Of a stretch of DNA of 64,000 nucleotides, positions 29,840 through 40,045 are shown piece by piece (within the stretch, counting starts at the first letter, position 1; every line of letters begins with the position of its first letter). The position numbers and the translations under genes are program-made. Source of the DNA: Nitrospira sp. (GTDB lineage: Bacteria; Nitrospirota; Nitrospiria; Nitrospirales; Nitrospiraceae); assembly GCA_005116835.1 (NCBI GenBank), contig SWDM01000016.1:124001-188000 (forward strand). The letters are read 5' to 3'. The notes under the pieces are model-generated. The model ran no database searches and had not been told where the DNA came from. It was given only the letters and a program-made list of their open reading frames with translations.

Positions 29840-29956
29840 CACCTCTGCTCCTGGTCCTTACTTGAACTGCTAATCGACTCTGGCAGCCTGCTGGAAGCTT
29901 CCGTCCATTGCAAAAACGAATCTGACATACATTTATTAGGTCATCTGTTGATCGCT

Positions 29957-29990
29957 CGTAGTGACAAGGGGGCTGCCCCTGTCATCTACG
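29957..29990 (+). terminator. Hairpin after the receiver gene
   Basis: CGTAG, GACA and GGGG pair with CCCC, TGTC and CTACG around a GCTG loop, with one or two bulges. It lies 118 bases after the receiver stop. There is no clear T-run, so the terminator role is tentative. Confidence 0.4.
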
Positions 29991-30165
29991 ACTTGAGCAA
30001 CCCCCTCGATTGGAATTTATATCCCTGCGTCTACTAATTTCTCTACTTTGGCAATAGGAGTTGAAGTGAGACAGGCCTCTAACTCTAGGTCTCGTCACCA
30101 TCGTAGCGGAAACAACTCGCCATATATTGTTTCCGCTACCCAACTACTCTCGAAAACGCACGCAC

Positions 30166-30426
30166 CTACGCTGCTTCGATTTTCAATTTCTGATCGTCTG
30201 CACGGAAGACTGCCTTGCCACGATCCACTACGTCTTTTACCCTTGAATGGACCGTCCGATTCCATCGAGTCGCTTGCAACTGGGCCTTTCTCGCATAACG
30301 ACTGGCCTGGCGTCTGGTTTCAACTCCTGTTTGCGGCGCGAAGAATAATCCAATCCCCGCTCCAATTACCGCTCCACCTGCAACCAACGCTGCGACCTTT
30401 GCTGCCTGACGACCCTGATCTGACAT
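30166..30426 (-). CDS. YtxH-like small membrane protein
   Basis: 86 residues from the ATG at 30426, preceded by AAGGAGG at six bases. One Gly-rich membrane helix (VAALVAGGAVIGAGIGLFFAP) followed by a basic helical tail is the YtxH layout, seen in general-stress proteins. Between 30427 and 30800 no gene is supported. Confidence 0.75.
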   Translation of the reverse strand: MSDQGRQAAKVAALVAGGAVIGAGIGLFFAPQTGVETRRQASRYARKAQLQATRWNRTVHSRVKDVVDRGKAVFRADDQKLKIEAA

Positions 30427-30800
30427 GGTGAACCTCCTTAGCACGGGTGAATATGGTTGCCGGCGCTCTAGCTCTTCATGCTCAATCCCTTCAGCAGTAA
30501 GCGTGCCAGACGAGAATCGGTCAAATTCACCCGTGATTCACCCCAAACATACTTCCCACGATTAAACGCGATTAATTTTCGTTGTGTATTTCTCACAGAT
30601 CGCGACACAAGCGTGACAGAAAACCAACAGGCCAAAGTGAATAGCCCGTCAAACTGGCTCTGAGAAACGCTTAACAGAGACTGTCATTGCTCTCACACCT
30701 TGTTGTCTGCGATGCAACACTTCATTCTCTGCAGATGCCGCGCGCGCTTGCAATGATCGAGACCCTCCCCTATTATTCTCAAAATACCCATGAGGCACTA

Positions 30801-31613
30801 ATGAATTGGTTCCACGCGATCCCCTATCCGAATATCAGCCCGGTCTTCCTTGAGCTGGGGCCCCTGCAGTTTCGCTGGTACGGTCTGATGTATCTGATCG
30901 GACTGGCCTGCGCCTATATCCTGATCAAGCGTCGAGTGGAGTCCCGTGGCCTCTCCATGACCAAGGACCAAGTCTATAATATGGTGGTGTGGGCGGCATT
31001 CGGGGTGTTTATCGGAGGACGGCTTGGCTATACGCTTTTTTATAACTTCTCCTACTATATCCAGCATCCAGCCAGTATCGTCGCAGTCTGGGAAGGGGGC
31101 ATGTCCTTCCATGGCGGCCTGCTCGGCGCCAGCATCGCCTTAGTGTGGTTCAGCCAACGACAGGGTATTCCCACCTACCAGGTTGCAGACTTGGCCGCAG
31201 CCGTCACACCGATCGGATTAGGATTCGGACGAATCGGCAACTTCATCAATGGGGAGTTGTATGGCCGAGCCACCGATGTCGATTGGTGTATGGTGTTTCC
31301 AACTGGAGGGCCTGCCTGCCGCCATCCTTCACAGCTGTATGAAGCGGGGCTCGAAGGTCTGTTCTTATTCGCCCTGGTATGGGTCATCTCGAAAACCACA
31401 CCACCATCAGGCACCCTCTTCTGGACCTTCATCGCCGGCTATGGAGTCTGCCGAATGATCGTAGAGTTCTTCCGCGAACCGGATGCCCACCTCGGGTTTA
31501 TCCTTGCATCCTTCTCCATGGGCCAACTCCTCTCCTTCCCCATGATCATAGTGGGAGTCTTCATGCTCGCCCTAGGGTATCAGCGGCGGAGTTTGATGCA
31601 GGCTAAATCGTAG
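30801..31613 (+). CDS. lgt: Prolipoprotein diacylglyceryl transferase
   Basis: 270 residues from the ATG at 30801 (GAGG five bases upstream). Seven membrane helices and the Lgt signature GRIGNFINGELYGR, plus the catalytic-region motif SFHGGLLGA with its His. It attaches diacylglycerol from phosphatidylglycerol to the lipobox Cys, the first step for the many lipoproteins in this window. Confidence 0.96.
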   Translation: MNWFHAIPYPNISPVFLELGPLQFRWYGLMYLIGLACAYILIKRRVESRGLSMTKDQVYNMVVWAAFGVFIGGRLGYTLFYNFSYYIQHPASIVAVWEGGMSFHGGLLGASIALVWFSQRQGIPTYQVADLAAAVTPIGLGFGRIGNFINGELYGRATDVDWCMVFPTGGPACRHPSQLYEAGLEGLFLFALVWVISKTTPPSGTLFWTFIAGYGVCRMIVEFFREPDAHLGFILASFSMGQLLSFPMIIVGVFMLALGYQRRSLMQAKS

Positions 31614-31615
31614 GG

Positions 31616-31722
31616 CTAGGCTGAAGGCATTCAGGGGTTCAGCTTCTTGCCTATCGAGGATCCATCTCTGCATGAGTCCAAGATCGTAAAAACCACCTTC
31701 AGCCTGAACCCCTTCAGCCTAT
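31616..31722. repeat. Family C intergenic palindrome (copy 2)
   Basis: GGCTGAAGGCATTCAGGGGTT on the left is mirrored by TTCAGCCTGAACCCCTTCAGCC on the right. It separates the convergent ends of lgt and the metallopeptidase gene. Confidence 0.65.
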
Positions 31723-31736
31723 CTACCTGTCACGCT

Positions 31737-32102
31737 TTAATACGGCATCTCCTCATCACTCAGCCCAACATGGTGTCCGAGTTCATGGACTACCGTGTCG
31801 CGGACCTCTTGAATGACCTCGGCCTTTGTCCGGCAGAGACGGAGGATAGGGCCACGAAAGATAGAGATACGGGCGGGCAACTCACCGGCAGGCTGGAAGA
31901 ATGACGTCTCATCAATCGGGACACCTTGATAGAGACCCAGCAGATCGTCTTCTGATTCCAACTCAAGATCACGCAGAACTTCTCGCGAAGGTTCTTCTTC
32001 AACGACGATAGACACCTCTTCCGCCATTGCTGCAAAACGTGGCGGCAGTTCGGCAAGCGCCTCCTGTATCCACCTGTCGAATTCTTGCGGCGAGACAATC
32101 AT
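31737..32102 (-). CDS. Small zincin-like metallopeptidase-family protein
   Basis: 121 residues with a C-terminal HELGHHVGLSDEEM motif (HExxH plus a downstream acidic residue), the hallmark of the minimal metallopeptidase family (PF06262 type). N-terminal helices with an acidic surface. Proteolytic activity is not established for this family. Confidence 0.85.
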   Translation of the reverse strand: MIVSPQEFDRWIQEALAELPPRFAAMAEEVSIVVEEEPSREVLRDLELESEDDLLGLYQGVPIDETSFFQPAGELPARISIFRGPILRLCRTKAEVIQEVRDTVVHELGHHVGLSDEEMPY

Positions 32103-32112
32103 GAATGTGTCT

Positions 32113-32210
32113 CTGGTTTATTTGGTTTGTTTTGTTTATTTGGTTGATTTGGTTCATCAGATTAGTTTCGTTAAACCAAACAAACGAAAGAAACCAAACA
32201 AACCAAATAA
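32113..32210. repeat. Family A intergenic palindrome (copy 4)
   Basis: TTTGGTTTGTTTTGTTTATT and related units on the left face AAACCAAACAAACGAAAG and AACCAAACAAACC on the right. It lies between two tandem minus-strand genes. Confidence 0.7.
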
Positions 32211-32217
32211 CGGTCTG

Positions 32218-35200
32218 CTACACGTCGATTGCGATACCAGGCCGTAAGAAAATAAACTGAAATGAGAGTGACGGTATTCCCAACGCACTCGCGACGGCTC
32301 GCGAATACATCTCAGCTTGGGATCGATAGCGTTCTGCTCGGGCCAGGGCATCTTCAGCCGTTACATCGTCCGTCTTATAGTCGGCAATCCAGATTCGATC
32401 GTCAAGCCGGTAAATCAGATCAATCACCCCTTCCATGATCTGCTCCTCCCCCAGGGGCATGACGAACGGAACCTCGCGTCCCAGCACCGTCGCACGCTGC
32501 AGTCTTTTGTACGGCTCAGAGGAAAGGAAGTTCCCGAAGAGAACAGCGAGATTCCCTGCGACATCAGCCATTAGATCATCCTGTGCCACAGAGCGCCGGC
32601 AGACCTGGTCGATCACAGCGCCGATCTCAGCGCGAGGCTTGGCGAAGTCCCACTGTTCGAGCACCGCATGGGCGCAGACTCCCACTAGCCGAGCTAGATC
32701 GGGATCACGGTCTGTCACAGTCCGGGGAATAACGGTATCGAGTCTGCCTCCTACCAGGCTTGAAGGAGTCACTCGTCGCGCGGTGATACGGCGCTTCTCC
32801 CATTCAAGCTTCCTGGCCCGGCGGCGAATGAGGATGGGGCCAAGGGCAGGGGCGAGAGCGGCCTTCGGCAGAGACTCCTTCTGGTGGCGTCTTGCCGCGA
32901 CCGTGGCCGGCGTCATGACACGGGTAAGTTGGCTGGTTCCAATACTGATCCGGTCGCTCCTTGAAGGATCCAGCTCTTCCGTCATCGCTTCTCCAAGCAG
33001 AGAGAGAACGGTGTCTTGTCCAGGCTTTACCGTTTGCCCGCCAGATAACACCAGCAGATCGCGCGCCCTGGTCATGCCAACATATAAGAGCCGTCGCTGT
33101 TCAGCCTCTTCCCGCGCCGCCATCTTCATATCCACGAGCAAAGCTCCGAGATTCGAGCGGCTTCCCAGCCGAAGGCTATAACAGCGGCTCGACCAATCGT
33201 GATAGATAGAAGGCCCTTTGCGAGGATTCTTTGCCCCTTGATGCAAACCTGGAAGGATGACTACTGGAAACTCTAAACCTTTGGCCTTATGAATGGTCAA
33301 TACACGGATTGCCTCCAGTGATTCCTCCGTCAGAGCGCTCTCCGCCTCAACCGGTTGTTCCGATACCCTGGTCATCATCAAGTCAACGAACCCGGTCAAG
33401 GTGAGATGGGGACGATCGGCTAATGCTTCAGCCATCTCCCTGATCTTCCGCAGGTTCGCCACACCCTGTTCACCATGAAGCGATGCCGCAGCCAATTCCA
33501 GCACAGGCAAGCGATCGAATATCAGATCGATGGCGTCGGGCACAGGCAGCAAGGGAGCGAGCTGATGCAGCTCAGCCAAGTGTTCATACAGTTGCCTCAC
33601 CGTTCCTGCCTGTGGATGATTCCAGTCAGACAGCCATGCTCGTTGCTTGTAGTCCAATCCCTTTATTTGCTGGAGTGCCAGGAGATCCCTATCAGTCATG
33701 CCACCTAGGGGTGATCGCAAGATTCCGGCCAGTGCAACCGTATCATGCGGGTTGTCGATGACCCGGAGCACATTGACAAGATCGATGACTTCCTGCCGTC
33801 GATAAAAATGCTTTTCCCCATCCGTGATATACGCGATACCGTAGCGACGAAGGGCATCGAGATAGACCTCTGCCTGGGTGAGCTTTCTGAAGATCAGAGC
33901 AATGTGGCCCGGTTGGAGTGGACCCTCTCGTCGATCCCGATCTATGATCGTCGTGCTGGAGAGCAGATCCTCCTTCAGCCAGCGCGCCAATGCTTCCGCT
34001 TCCTCCCTGGTCGCAGCCTGCACATCGAACTCTTCATCGTCCTTTCCAGATGTCACAAGCCGAAGCTGAACCCCGGAAACTGAAACCTCAGGCTTCCGTT
34101 GCGGCCTGGCTACCAACCGTTCATTCGGTGGCTGAACATGCTCTGTTGCTTGGAATAGCCGATCGAAGACATTGTTGACGACATCCAGCACAGCCTCATC
34201 ACTGCGAAAGTTCGTCACCAGAGAATAGACCTGTCCCCCTCCCGCTCGAATCTTCTCTACCACTCGCTCGAAGGCCTCGATGTCGGCTCGTCGAAAGGCA
34301 TAGATCGATTGCTTGGGGTCTCCCACAATAAATAATTTCCCCGGCTCCAAGTCGATGTCTTGCCATGAAGTCTGATAGCTGCCTGCCCGCTCACCAAGAT
34401 AGAGAATGATCTCATACTGGACGGGATCTGTGTCTTGAAACTCATCAACCAAGATCGCCCGATAGGCTTGCTTGATCCTGGCACGGACATCCGGATGGTC
34501 GCGCAAGAGGGTTTTGGCTCTGGCGAGTAAGCCATCGAAGGCAATCCACCCGGAGGTGAGAAACCTGTGCTGTACCTGAGCCAGAAAACATCGTACAAGC
34601 GTGATCACGTCTTGAAAATGGGCTTGGTCGACCGAAAGGAGTTGTTGGGCTAGCCCGATGATGGAAGCCGCTTCCTGGAACGCAGCCTCATCCCATCCCG
34701 CAGGCGCCTTTCCCAGATCCTTTCCCAGAACAGCGCGTTCATCCAGAGGCAAATCTGCAAGCCCCGGCATTCCTTTCTCCAACAACAGTGCCAGCGATTG
34801 CACTGCCGCAGCGAGCATCTGTTCTGCCTTACGCCTCTTCGGTCGGTCTTGTGCAGCAAGGAGAGTCGCAGCACGGCCATGCATGGCAAGGACCCAATCC
34901 AACAGGGCGCCCTCAAGGGGAAGAGATCGGCACTGACGTTCCAGCTCATCGATGTCCACAAAGTCCCCGGCAAGCGCTTCAGTAAACTTCCGAAGGTCAT
35001 CGAGGGGGGCTCCCTTCAGGACTCGCCGCCACCGGTCATGCTGAGGTCCGGATGTTCCGAGCTCATCGTCCAACCAGCGATCCCAATATAAATCAAACAG
35101 TTCATTGAAGTTTGATCCGTCATCCTCTTGAAATAATGGATCAATCTCTGACTCTACTGGGTGGAGCCGCAAGAGGTATGCAGCAAAACTATGCAGCGTG

Positions 35201-35562
35201 CCAATCTGAGACTTTTCAATCTGCTCAAGCGCCATCGTTGCCCGCTTACCGACTTCTTCAGCCGAGAGATGATATCGGCTTCGGAAGATGGAGATCAGAT
35301 CATCCCCCTCTTTGGTCAGACGAAGGAGTTGTTCGCGGAGTCGTTTCTTCATCTCAGCCGCGGCTTTATTCGTGAAAGTGAGGGCGACAATCTCGGTGAT
35401 GGCTAAGGGGTCTGGCTCTCGCATCAATAGATTCAGAATGCGATTGACGAGGATCGTCGTCTTGCCGGTCCCCGCTCCCGCCTTCACCACGACATTGCGG
35501 TTCCAGGTGGTCTCCGCCTGGAGACGATCTTGGGAGTCTGACAGTGTGACCACCTCACTCAT
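32218..35562 (-). CDS. addA: AddA-like helicase-nuclease (UvrD/RecB type)
   Basis: 1114 residues. SF1A helicase motifs run from Walker A (KAGAGTGKTTILVNRI, about 30) through LVDEFQDTDP (about 370), GDPKQSIYAFR (about 425) and the C-terminal helicase motifs VLTIHKAKGLEFPVV and RRLLYVGMTRARD. A C-terminal RecB-type nuclease carries GVIDLI and IADYKTDD near 1055-1085. It works with AddB to process double-strand breaks for RecA loading. The start overlaps the addB stop by eight bases. Confidence 0.88.
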   Translation of the reverse strand: MSEVVTLSDSQDRLQAETTWNRNVVVKAGAGTGKTTILVNRILNLLMREPDPLAITEIVALTFTNKAAAEMKKRLREQLLRLTKEGDDLISIFRSRYHLSAEEVGKRATMALEQIEKSQIGTLHSFAAYLLRLHPVESEIDPLFQEDDGSNFNELFDLYWDRWLDDELGTSGPQHDRWRRVLKGAPLDDLRKFTEALAGDFVDIDELERQCRSLPLEGALLDWVLAMHGRAATLLAAQDRPKRRKAEQMLAAAVQSLALLLEKGMPGLADLPLDERAVLGKDLGKAPAGWDEAAFQEAASIIGLAQQLLSVDQAHFQDVITLVRCFLAQVQHRFLTSGWIAFDGLLARAKTLLRDHPDVRARIKQAYRAILVDEFQDTDPVQYEIILYLGERAGSYQTSWQDIDLEPGKLFIVGDPKQSIYAFRRADIEAFERVVEKIRAGGGQVYSLVTNFRSDEAVLDVVNNVFDRLFQATEHVQPPNERLVARPQRKPEVSVSGVQLRLVTSGKDDEEFDVQAATREEAEALARWLKEDLLSSTTIIDRDRREGPLQPGHIALIFRKLTQAEVYLDALRRYGIAYITDGEKHFYRRQEVIDLVNVLRVIDNPHDTVALAGILRSPLGGMTDRDLLALQQIKGLDYKQRAWLSDWNHPQAGTVRQLYEHLAELHQLAPLLPVPDAIDLIFDRLPVLELAAASLHGEQGVANLRKIREMAEALADRPHLTLTGFVDLMMTRVSEQPVEAESALTEESLEAIRVLTIHKAKGLEFPVVILPGLHQGAKNPRKGPSIYHDWSSRCYSLRLGSRSNLGALLVDMKMAAREEAEQRRLLYVGMTRARDLLVLSGGQTVKPGQDTVLSLLGEAMTEELDPSRSDRISIGTSQLTRVMTPATVAARRHQKESLPKAALAPALGPILIRRRARKLEWEKRRITARRVTPSSLVGGRLDTVIPRTVTDRDPDLARLVGVCAHAVLEQWDFAKPRAEIGAVIDQVCRRSVAQDDLMADVAGNLAVLFGNFLSSEPYKRLQRATVLGREVPFVMPLGEEQIMEGVIDLIYRLDDRIWIADYKTDDVTAEDALARAERYRSQAEMYSRAVASALGIPSLSFQFIFLRPGIAIDV

Positions 35563-38500
35563 CGTTAACCTTCTGCTTTCTTAACTTGCGTAAGGCACGC
35601 GCTTGGAATGATCGGTGTGAGCGCCCCCAGGCTATTGTGTCGTGGCGGCGGCACGCGCCTGAGAATTCGCAATAGTCGCAGTAGCCATCGGGAAGAATGA
35701 AGAACTCTCTGTTCGCGATCCCTTGAGTCAGTGTGGACAGCGTCCGTCGGATCATGTCACCGGTATGACCGGTCCAGAGTCCCGCCTCGAACGTTGAGCG
35801 GGTGACCGGCTGTTTCCACTGCGGAGCCAGAAACAGTAATTGGACATCGGTGACAGCGGGAAGCGACGGCAGAGTCATACGGGCATAGAGTGGTGGTTGC
35901 AATCGAAGTCCACGCACGGCCGATAGGACAAGGTTGCGATCCACCGCACTGATTTCAGCGCCCTGTTTAAATTTATAGTCCACGATACGGATCGCTGGAG
36001 GTTCAGCTCGATAATCGACGCGGTCCAGGGTGCCATGAATCTTCAGAGGGGCGGAGAGCACATCGGACTCCAGTGGGACAACGCCCTGGACCGACACTTC
36101 AAAGGCGACAGGACGGAATCCGGTCGCAAGATACTCCACCTGGTCCGACGAGACAGCAGCGGACACCAACTCTGTCACCTGTTCGCAGGCTAACGTCCAG
36201 AGCAACGCATGCCCTGTCCCTTGGCTTGCCGCATGGCCGGCAAAGGTCTCTGTCACGGCCTTTTGCACCGTCGATTGCACCAGAGCCTCGGTCAGTGCGT
36301 TATCCGGCCACTGGAGCAACATCAATCGTTCGTAGCTCACACGAAGCGATTCATGCAGGAGAGTCCCAATCCTCAAGGGAGGCAGGTGATCTTGCTGGAG
36401 ACGTCGGACTGGTTCCAGCCGAAGAACCTTTTCTGCAAAATACTGAAAAGGACAGGTCGCATATCGCTCCAATGATGTCGGAGAAAAGCTCACGTCCCTG
36501 GCGGACGATACGGCAGGCGCCTGTACGCCGACTATACCGTCGAAAGGACCAAGCTCGATGGAATCCCGCTCAATGGTTTTCAGTGTAGTGAGACCCTGTT
36601 CAACGAGAGGCCGATTCCGACCCATTGCGTCGAGTGCCGGCAGCGAGTCGTGGCCCTGGAACAGGCAACCCAAGGCCAATTCCTCGACCGGCAACAGGTC
36701 TTGGATTGAGGGCCGTTCACTGATCCGTTGGGTCAGCCGTCGAGGGACCGTCTCTTCTTGCTTGCCCGCGAATCGTGGATCCTGCATAGCCATGGCGATA
36801 AAACCAGACGGCGCCATAATGCGTCCTGATTCGTCGGCTCGCTGGTAAGACAGATACAGCCGATTGGTTGCCGAGCGGCTGAGGAGTTCAAACAAGAGTC
36901 GTTCCTCTTCATGTCCCCCGAGTTTCTCATCGATCTTGTAGCCCAGGGTCGATTCCAGCACGGCTCGGTGACGGTCACGAAGAAAGGGATCTTCCCGCAC
37001 GTATCGTGGAAAGACCTTTTCGTTCATGCCCAGCACAAAGAGCGCTCGAACGGTCCTGCCTCTAGCCGTCATGGCATCCAGCACTTGAACACCCTGGTGC
37101 CGACCTTCTTCAATGGGGATGCTGGTCTCGTCTATAACCAGCCGAAATAATTCGACCCATTCCTCCCATGAGAGGTCACCGCCTAGCGGATCCAATTCTA
37201 GAAGACGGGTGAGAGCGGATCGGATCAATGCGCCAACCTTGTTGAGGTCGATCAGTTCGGTCGATTCGCTCAATGGAATGTTGAACAGGCCGGGCGCATG
37301 AATGTGGGATTGGACCAGTTCAAGGAATGCATCGGTCAAGGTCTTGATGGACCCTTGCGCAGGAAGAGCCTGGCAATCGTGAATCAACTTCGATACGACA
37401 TTCCAGAAATTCGTTAATTGAGAGGCTTCGTGCGTTCCGACTTTCCGTTCATCGTCGTCCTCGGATTCCATCTCTGCATGGTGAAGAATCGATGAACTGG
37501 CCTGCGCGGCTAGACGCCTCCATTCCGCCTCCCCTTTCGTAATACCTAAGGTGTAGGTGAGGGAGCGCCAGACATCGGATCGAAGAGTCACTCCGGCGGA
37601 GACGGCGCCATGATCATGATAGAAGGGCGACGTGACGACATCCAACATGGCTGCGCGATCGAAGTCATTCAATGGGAGCGAGGCAAGGCGAAAGACGGTT
37701 TTGACTAACGGTTCACGCGCGAGCGGCTTCCCAGCCGTTGACGTGAAGGGCACCAGATGACGATCGAATGCCGACTGAAGCCGAGCCTGATAGGGCTCCA
37801 GGGTACGAGCCACCACTCCGATCTCCTCGAAACGATAGCCGTTCACCTCGGTTAAAGTCAGGATTTCACGGCAAACTGCTGCCAGTTCCTCTTCAACCCC
37901 AATCACGTTTGTCACGGAGAGTTCGACCAGTTCCAATGTTGCGATTCGGTCCCCTTCCCCACTCCGATCCTCATGACTATCTGCCATTGGAAGAAGATGG
38001 CGCTCGAAAAATTGGCGGGCAAAGCGAAAGGCCTGGCGGTCTTGCAATGGAAAATACAGCGTGGTCGGCACAACGCGCGTGACCGACTGAAAGAATGACA
38101 ATTGAACCTGCGAAAGATCGTAAAAACCGTAGTAGAAAAGGCCTTGCAGCCCTTTGAGAAACGTGGAACCTGAAAGATCCTGGCCGAGTGAGACAGTCAG
38201 GTCGTCCGGAGAGCCGACTCCGAGCGACCGGCTGGCTTCCTTGATAGCCGCATGCAGCGTGAAAATGGAGTGGAGCCAGACTTGGTCTTCTTCCTCAAAC
38301 TCCCCTTCTGTGAGAGCCTTCAATGCCGTCGCCGGCGCAACCACTGCGTCTTTCAGATCGCGTACCGTCGCCCAGAGGCCTTTCCAGGTTCCGGGCGAGG
38401 GAGGCAATCGTGAGAGGGGTTCAAGCCCCGGAAGCTTGCGTCGAACCACCTGGCGTACTAGCTGTTCGTAGAAAAAATCGTCAACAAGTTGGAGAGGTGA

Positions 38501-38758
38501 TTCCAACCCAGTCTCTGAGATCGACGCGAGATCATCACGCAGACGGAGGGCCAGCTGGTGAAATGTCAGAAAGTGTACATTGAGAAATGCGCACGGCTCA
38601 TGACGAGTGAGTATTTCTTTGAGGTGCTCGACCAGGGAGGCCGAGGGGACAATGACGGCGAGCGGAGCAAAGAGATCATCGGTCTTGCATGACCGAATAT
38701 CCTCTACCAGGGCATGATGAAGAGCCGGATGAATAGGTCCGGTGACGACGCGAAGCAT
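35555..38758 (-). CDS. addB: AddB-like PD-(D/E)XK nuclease subunit
   Basis: 1067 residues. The RecB-family nuclease near the C-terminus has GTLDRVDY and VDYKFK for metal binding, with a split iron-sulfur cluster: one Cys in TCPFQYFAEK (about 790) and three in YCDYCEFSGACRRHD near the end. The N-terminus, where Walker A would lie, reads VVTGPIHPALHHAL without the GKT, so helicase activity is unlikely, as known for inactivated AddB domains. Forms an operon with addA. Confidence 0.85.
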   Translation of the reverse strand: MLRVVTGPIHPALHHALVEDIRSCKTDDLFAPLAVIVPSASLVEHLKEILTRHEPCAFLNVHFLTFHQLALRLRDDLASISETGLESPLQLVDDFFYEQLVRQVVRRKLPGLEPLSRLPPSPGTWKGLWATVRDLKDAVVAPATALKALTEGEFEEEDQVWLHSIFTLHAAIKEASRSLGVGSPDDLTVSLGQDLSGSTFLKGLQGLFYYGFYDLSQVQLSFFQSVTRVVPTTLYFPLQDRQAFRFARQFFERHLLPMADSHEDRSGEGDRIATLELVELSVTNVIGVEEELAAVCREILTLTEVNGYRFEEIGVVARTLEPYQARLQSAFDRHLVPFTSTAGKPLAREPLVKTVFRLASLPLNDFDRAAMLDVVTSPFYHDHGAVSAGVTLRSDVWRSLTYTLGITKGEAEWRRLAAQASSSILHHAEMESEDDDERKVGTHEASQLTNFWNVVSKLIHDCQALPAQGSIKTLTDAFLELVQSHIHAPGLFNIPLSESTELIDLNKVGALIRSALTRLLELDPLGGDLSWEEWVELFRLVIDETSIPIEEGRHQGVQVLDAMTARGRTVRALFVLGMNEKVFPRYVREDPFLRDRHRAVLESTLGYKIDEKLGGHEEERLLFELLSRSATNRLYLSYQRADESGRIMAPSGFIAMAMQDPRFAGKQEETVPRRLTQRISERPSIQDLLPVEELALGCLFQGHDSLPALDAMGRNRPLVEQGLTTLKTIERDSIELGPFDGIVGVQAPAVSSARDVSFSPTSLERYATCPFQYFAEKVLRLEPVRRLQQDHLPPLRIGTLLHESLRVSYERLMLLQWPDNALTEALVQSTVQKAVTETFAGHAASQGTGHALLWTLACEQVTELVSAAVSSDQVEYLATGFRPVAFEVSVQGVVPLESDVLSAPLKIHGTLDRVDYRAEPPAIRIVDYKFKQGAEISAVDRNLVLSAVRGLRLQPPLYARMTLPSLPAVTDVQLLFLAPQWKQPVTRSTFEAGLWTGHTGDMIRRTLSTLTQGIANREFFILPDGYCDYCEFSGACRRHDTIAWGRSHRSFQARALRKLRKQKVNDE

Positions 38759-38763
38759 CTAAT

Positions 38764-38842
38764 ACCGAATGTTGAATGCGAAATGTTGAATGTGTAATGA
38801 CAGACAAATTATCATTGAACATTCACCATTCAGCATTGCTGG
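38764..38842. repeat. Imperfect palindrome (family E)
   Basis: GAATGTTGAATGCGAAATGTTG on the left is answered by GAACATTCACCATTCAGCATT on the right. It sits between the addB start and a small zinc-ribbon gene. Confidence 0.55.
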
Positions 38843-38843
38843 G

Positions 38844-38999
38844 CTAGCCGGTTTCCGGTCCCATCAGCTCGCCGTTGCAATCCATACAACCCCAGTCGCC
38901 ATCGATGAACCCCATCGGGTCGCCACACATAGGGCACTCGGGCGGAGGCCCCTTGTCGATAACGGGGAGTTCGGGTAGTTCAAAATCGTCGTCATTCAT
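38844..38999 (-). CDS. 51-residue zinc-ribbon protein
   Basis: A short gene that reads MNDDDFELPELPVIDKG and then CPMCGDPMGF and CMDCNG, giving two CxxC pairs spaced for one zinc ion. AAGGA lies eight bases before the ATG at 38999. It is flanked on the same strand by addB and the glutaredoxin-like gene. The role is unknown; the acidic N-terminus argues against simple DNA binding. Confidence 0.65.
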   Translation of the reverse strand: MNDDDFELPELPVIDKGPPPECPMCGDPMGFIDGDWGCMDCNGELMGPETG

Positions 39000-39016
39000 G
39001 GAGCAGTCCTTTTCTC

Positions 39017-39280
39017 CTACTCACGCGGTTTCATCTTGAGTAACAAGGCCTTCTCAGCACTCTCCCTGCTCGGCACCCCGACGAATGTCAGCCGTCCATC
39101 GATAATGGTGGCGGGCACCGCCCTCACCGAATGTCGATCAGCCAAGCTCCGTCCATCTTCAGTCGTGATATCCACCTCGCGATAGCTGAAACTGTACTTT
39201 ACCCGCAACTGTTTCCAGAGACTCTTTGCCGAGGGGCATGCGCCGCAGCTCGGCGAGACTAAAAGCAAAATACTCGGCAC
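39017..39280 (-). CDS. Glutaredoxin/thioredoxin-like protein
   Basis: 87 residues with the redox motif CGAC near residue 12 (SPSCGACPSAK), a cis-Pro in AVPATIIDG near 57 and the thioredoxin strand-helix order. Likely a small thiol-disulfide reductase. Confidence 0.8.
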   Translation of the reverse strand: MPSILLLVSPSCGACPSAKSLWKQLRVKYSFSYREVDITTEDGRSLADRHSVRAVPATIIDGRLTFVGVPSRESAEKALLLKMKPRE

Positions 39281-39471
39281 CGGTACCCTCCAATCATTCT
39301 TTGTGATCTTAGCACCGGATCGAATCGAGCGGCAAGCTAGGGAACGAGTGGGGCAATGGTCTGCATTGGCTTGACATCGCGCAACTCAATCCCTTGACAG
39401 GATCTGCCCCCCCAGTTATTCTCGCACCGGCAATAGTGGCTGCACTAATTTTCAACTAAGGAGTGCGTGTT

Positions 39472-40035
39472 ATGCATAGAACGAGAACCCTCGTGGGGCG
39501 GGCTTCCCTCCCCTTACTCGCAGCCGGCCTATTGTGGCTCGCATCCATTTCCGCTGCGCAGGCTACCGAGGCCTTCAAGATGGGTGTCGTCGATCCTCAG
39601 GCTGTCTTAGAAAAGTCGAAAGCCGGCAAAAAAGCGTTGGACGGGCTCAAAGAATATGTCGCCACAAGGCAAAAGTTATTGTCCGCGGATGAAGAGGAAT
39701 TGCGGAACGCGGAAAAGACCCTCAAGGAGCAAGCGGCGAAACTGAGCGACACCGACAAAAAAGATAAAGAGGCTCAGTTCCGGACCAAGGTCCAGGATTT
39801 CCAGAAGCGCGCGCAAGAATTCAATCAGGAACTGCAGGGCAAGCAGAAGGAATTGGTCGATGAGTATATGAAGAAGATTTCCACTGCTACAAAGGCTGTG
39901 GCTGAAAAATCTGGATTTTCTCTCGTCGTCGATAAGGGCAGCGAACAAACCGTGAAGATTGTCATCTACAATAAGGACACGATCGATTTGACCGACCAGG
40001 TGGTCAAGGAATTCGATCGAACCAACAGCAAGTAG
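39472..40035 (+). CDS. OmpH/Skp periplasmic chaperone
   Basis: 187 residues from the ATG at 39472 (AAGGAG upstream). A signal peptide ending near AAQATEA, the strand FKMGVVDPQAVLEKS typical of OmpH, two long coiled-coil helices (about 55-140), and a closing strand (SLVVDKGSEQTVKIVIYNK). It carries unfolded outer-membrane proteins to the BAM complex. No bamA or lpxD is adjacent. Confidence 0.88.
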   Translation: MHRTRTLVGRASLPLLAAGLLWLASISAAQATEAFKMGVVDPQAVLEKSKAGKKALDGLKEYVATRQKLLSADEEELRNAEKTLKEQAAKLSDTDKKDKEAQFRTKVQDFQKRAQEFNQELQGKQKELVDEYMKKISTATKAVAEKSGFSLVVDKGSEQTVKIVIYNKDTIDLTDQVVKEFDRTNSK

Positions 40036-40045
40036 TGGAGTGAAT

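Noticed and set aside
30478-30663. 61-residue plus-strand frame before lgt
   Set aside because: No ribosome site or domain; the product looks like translated non-coding DNA.
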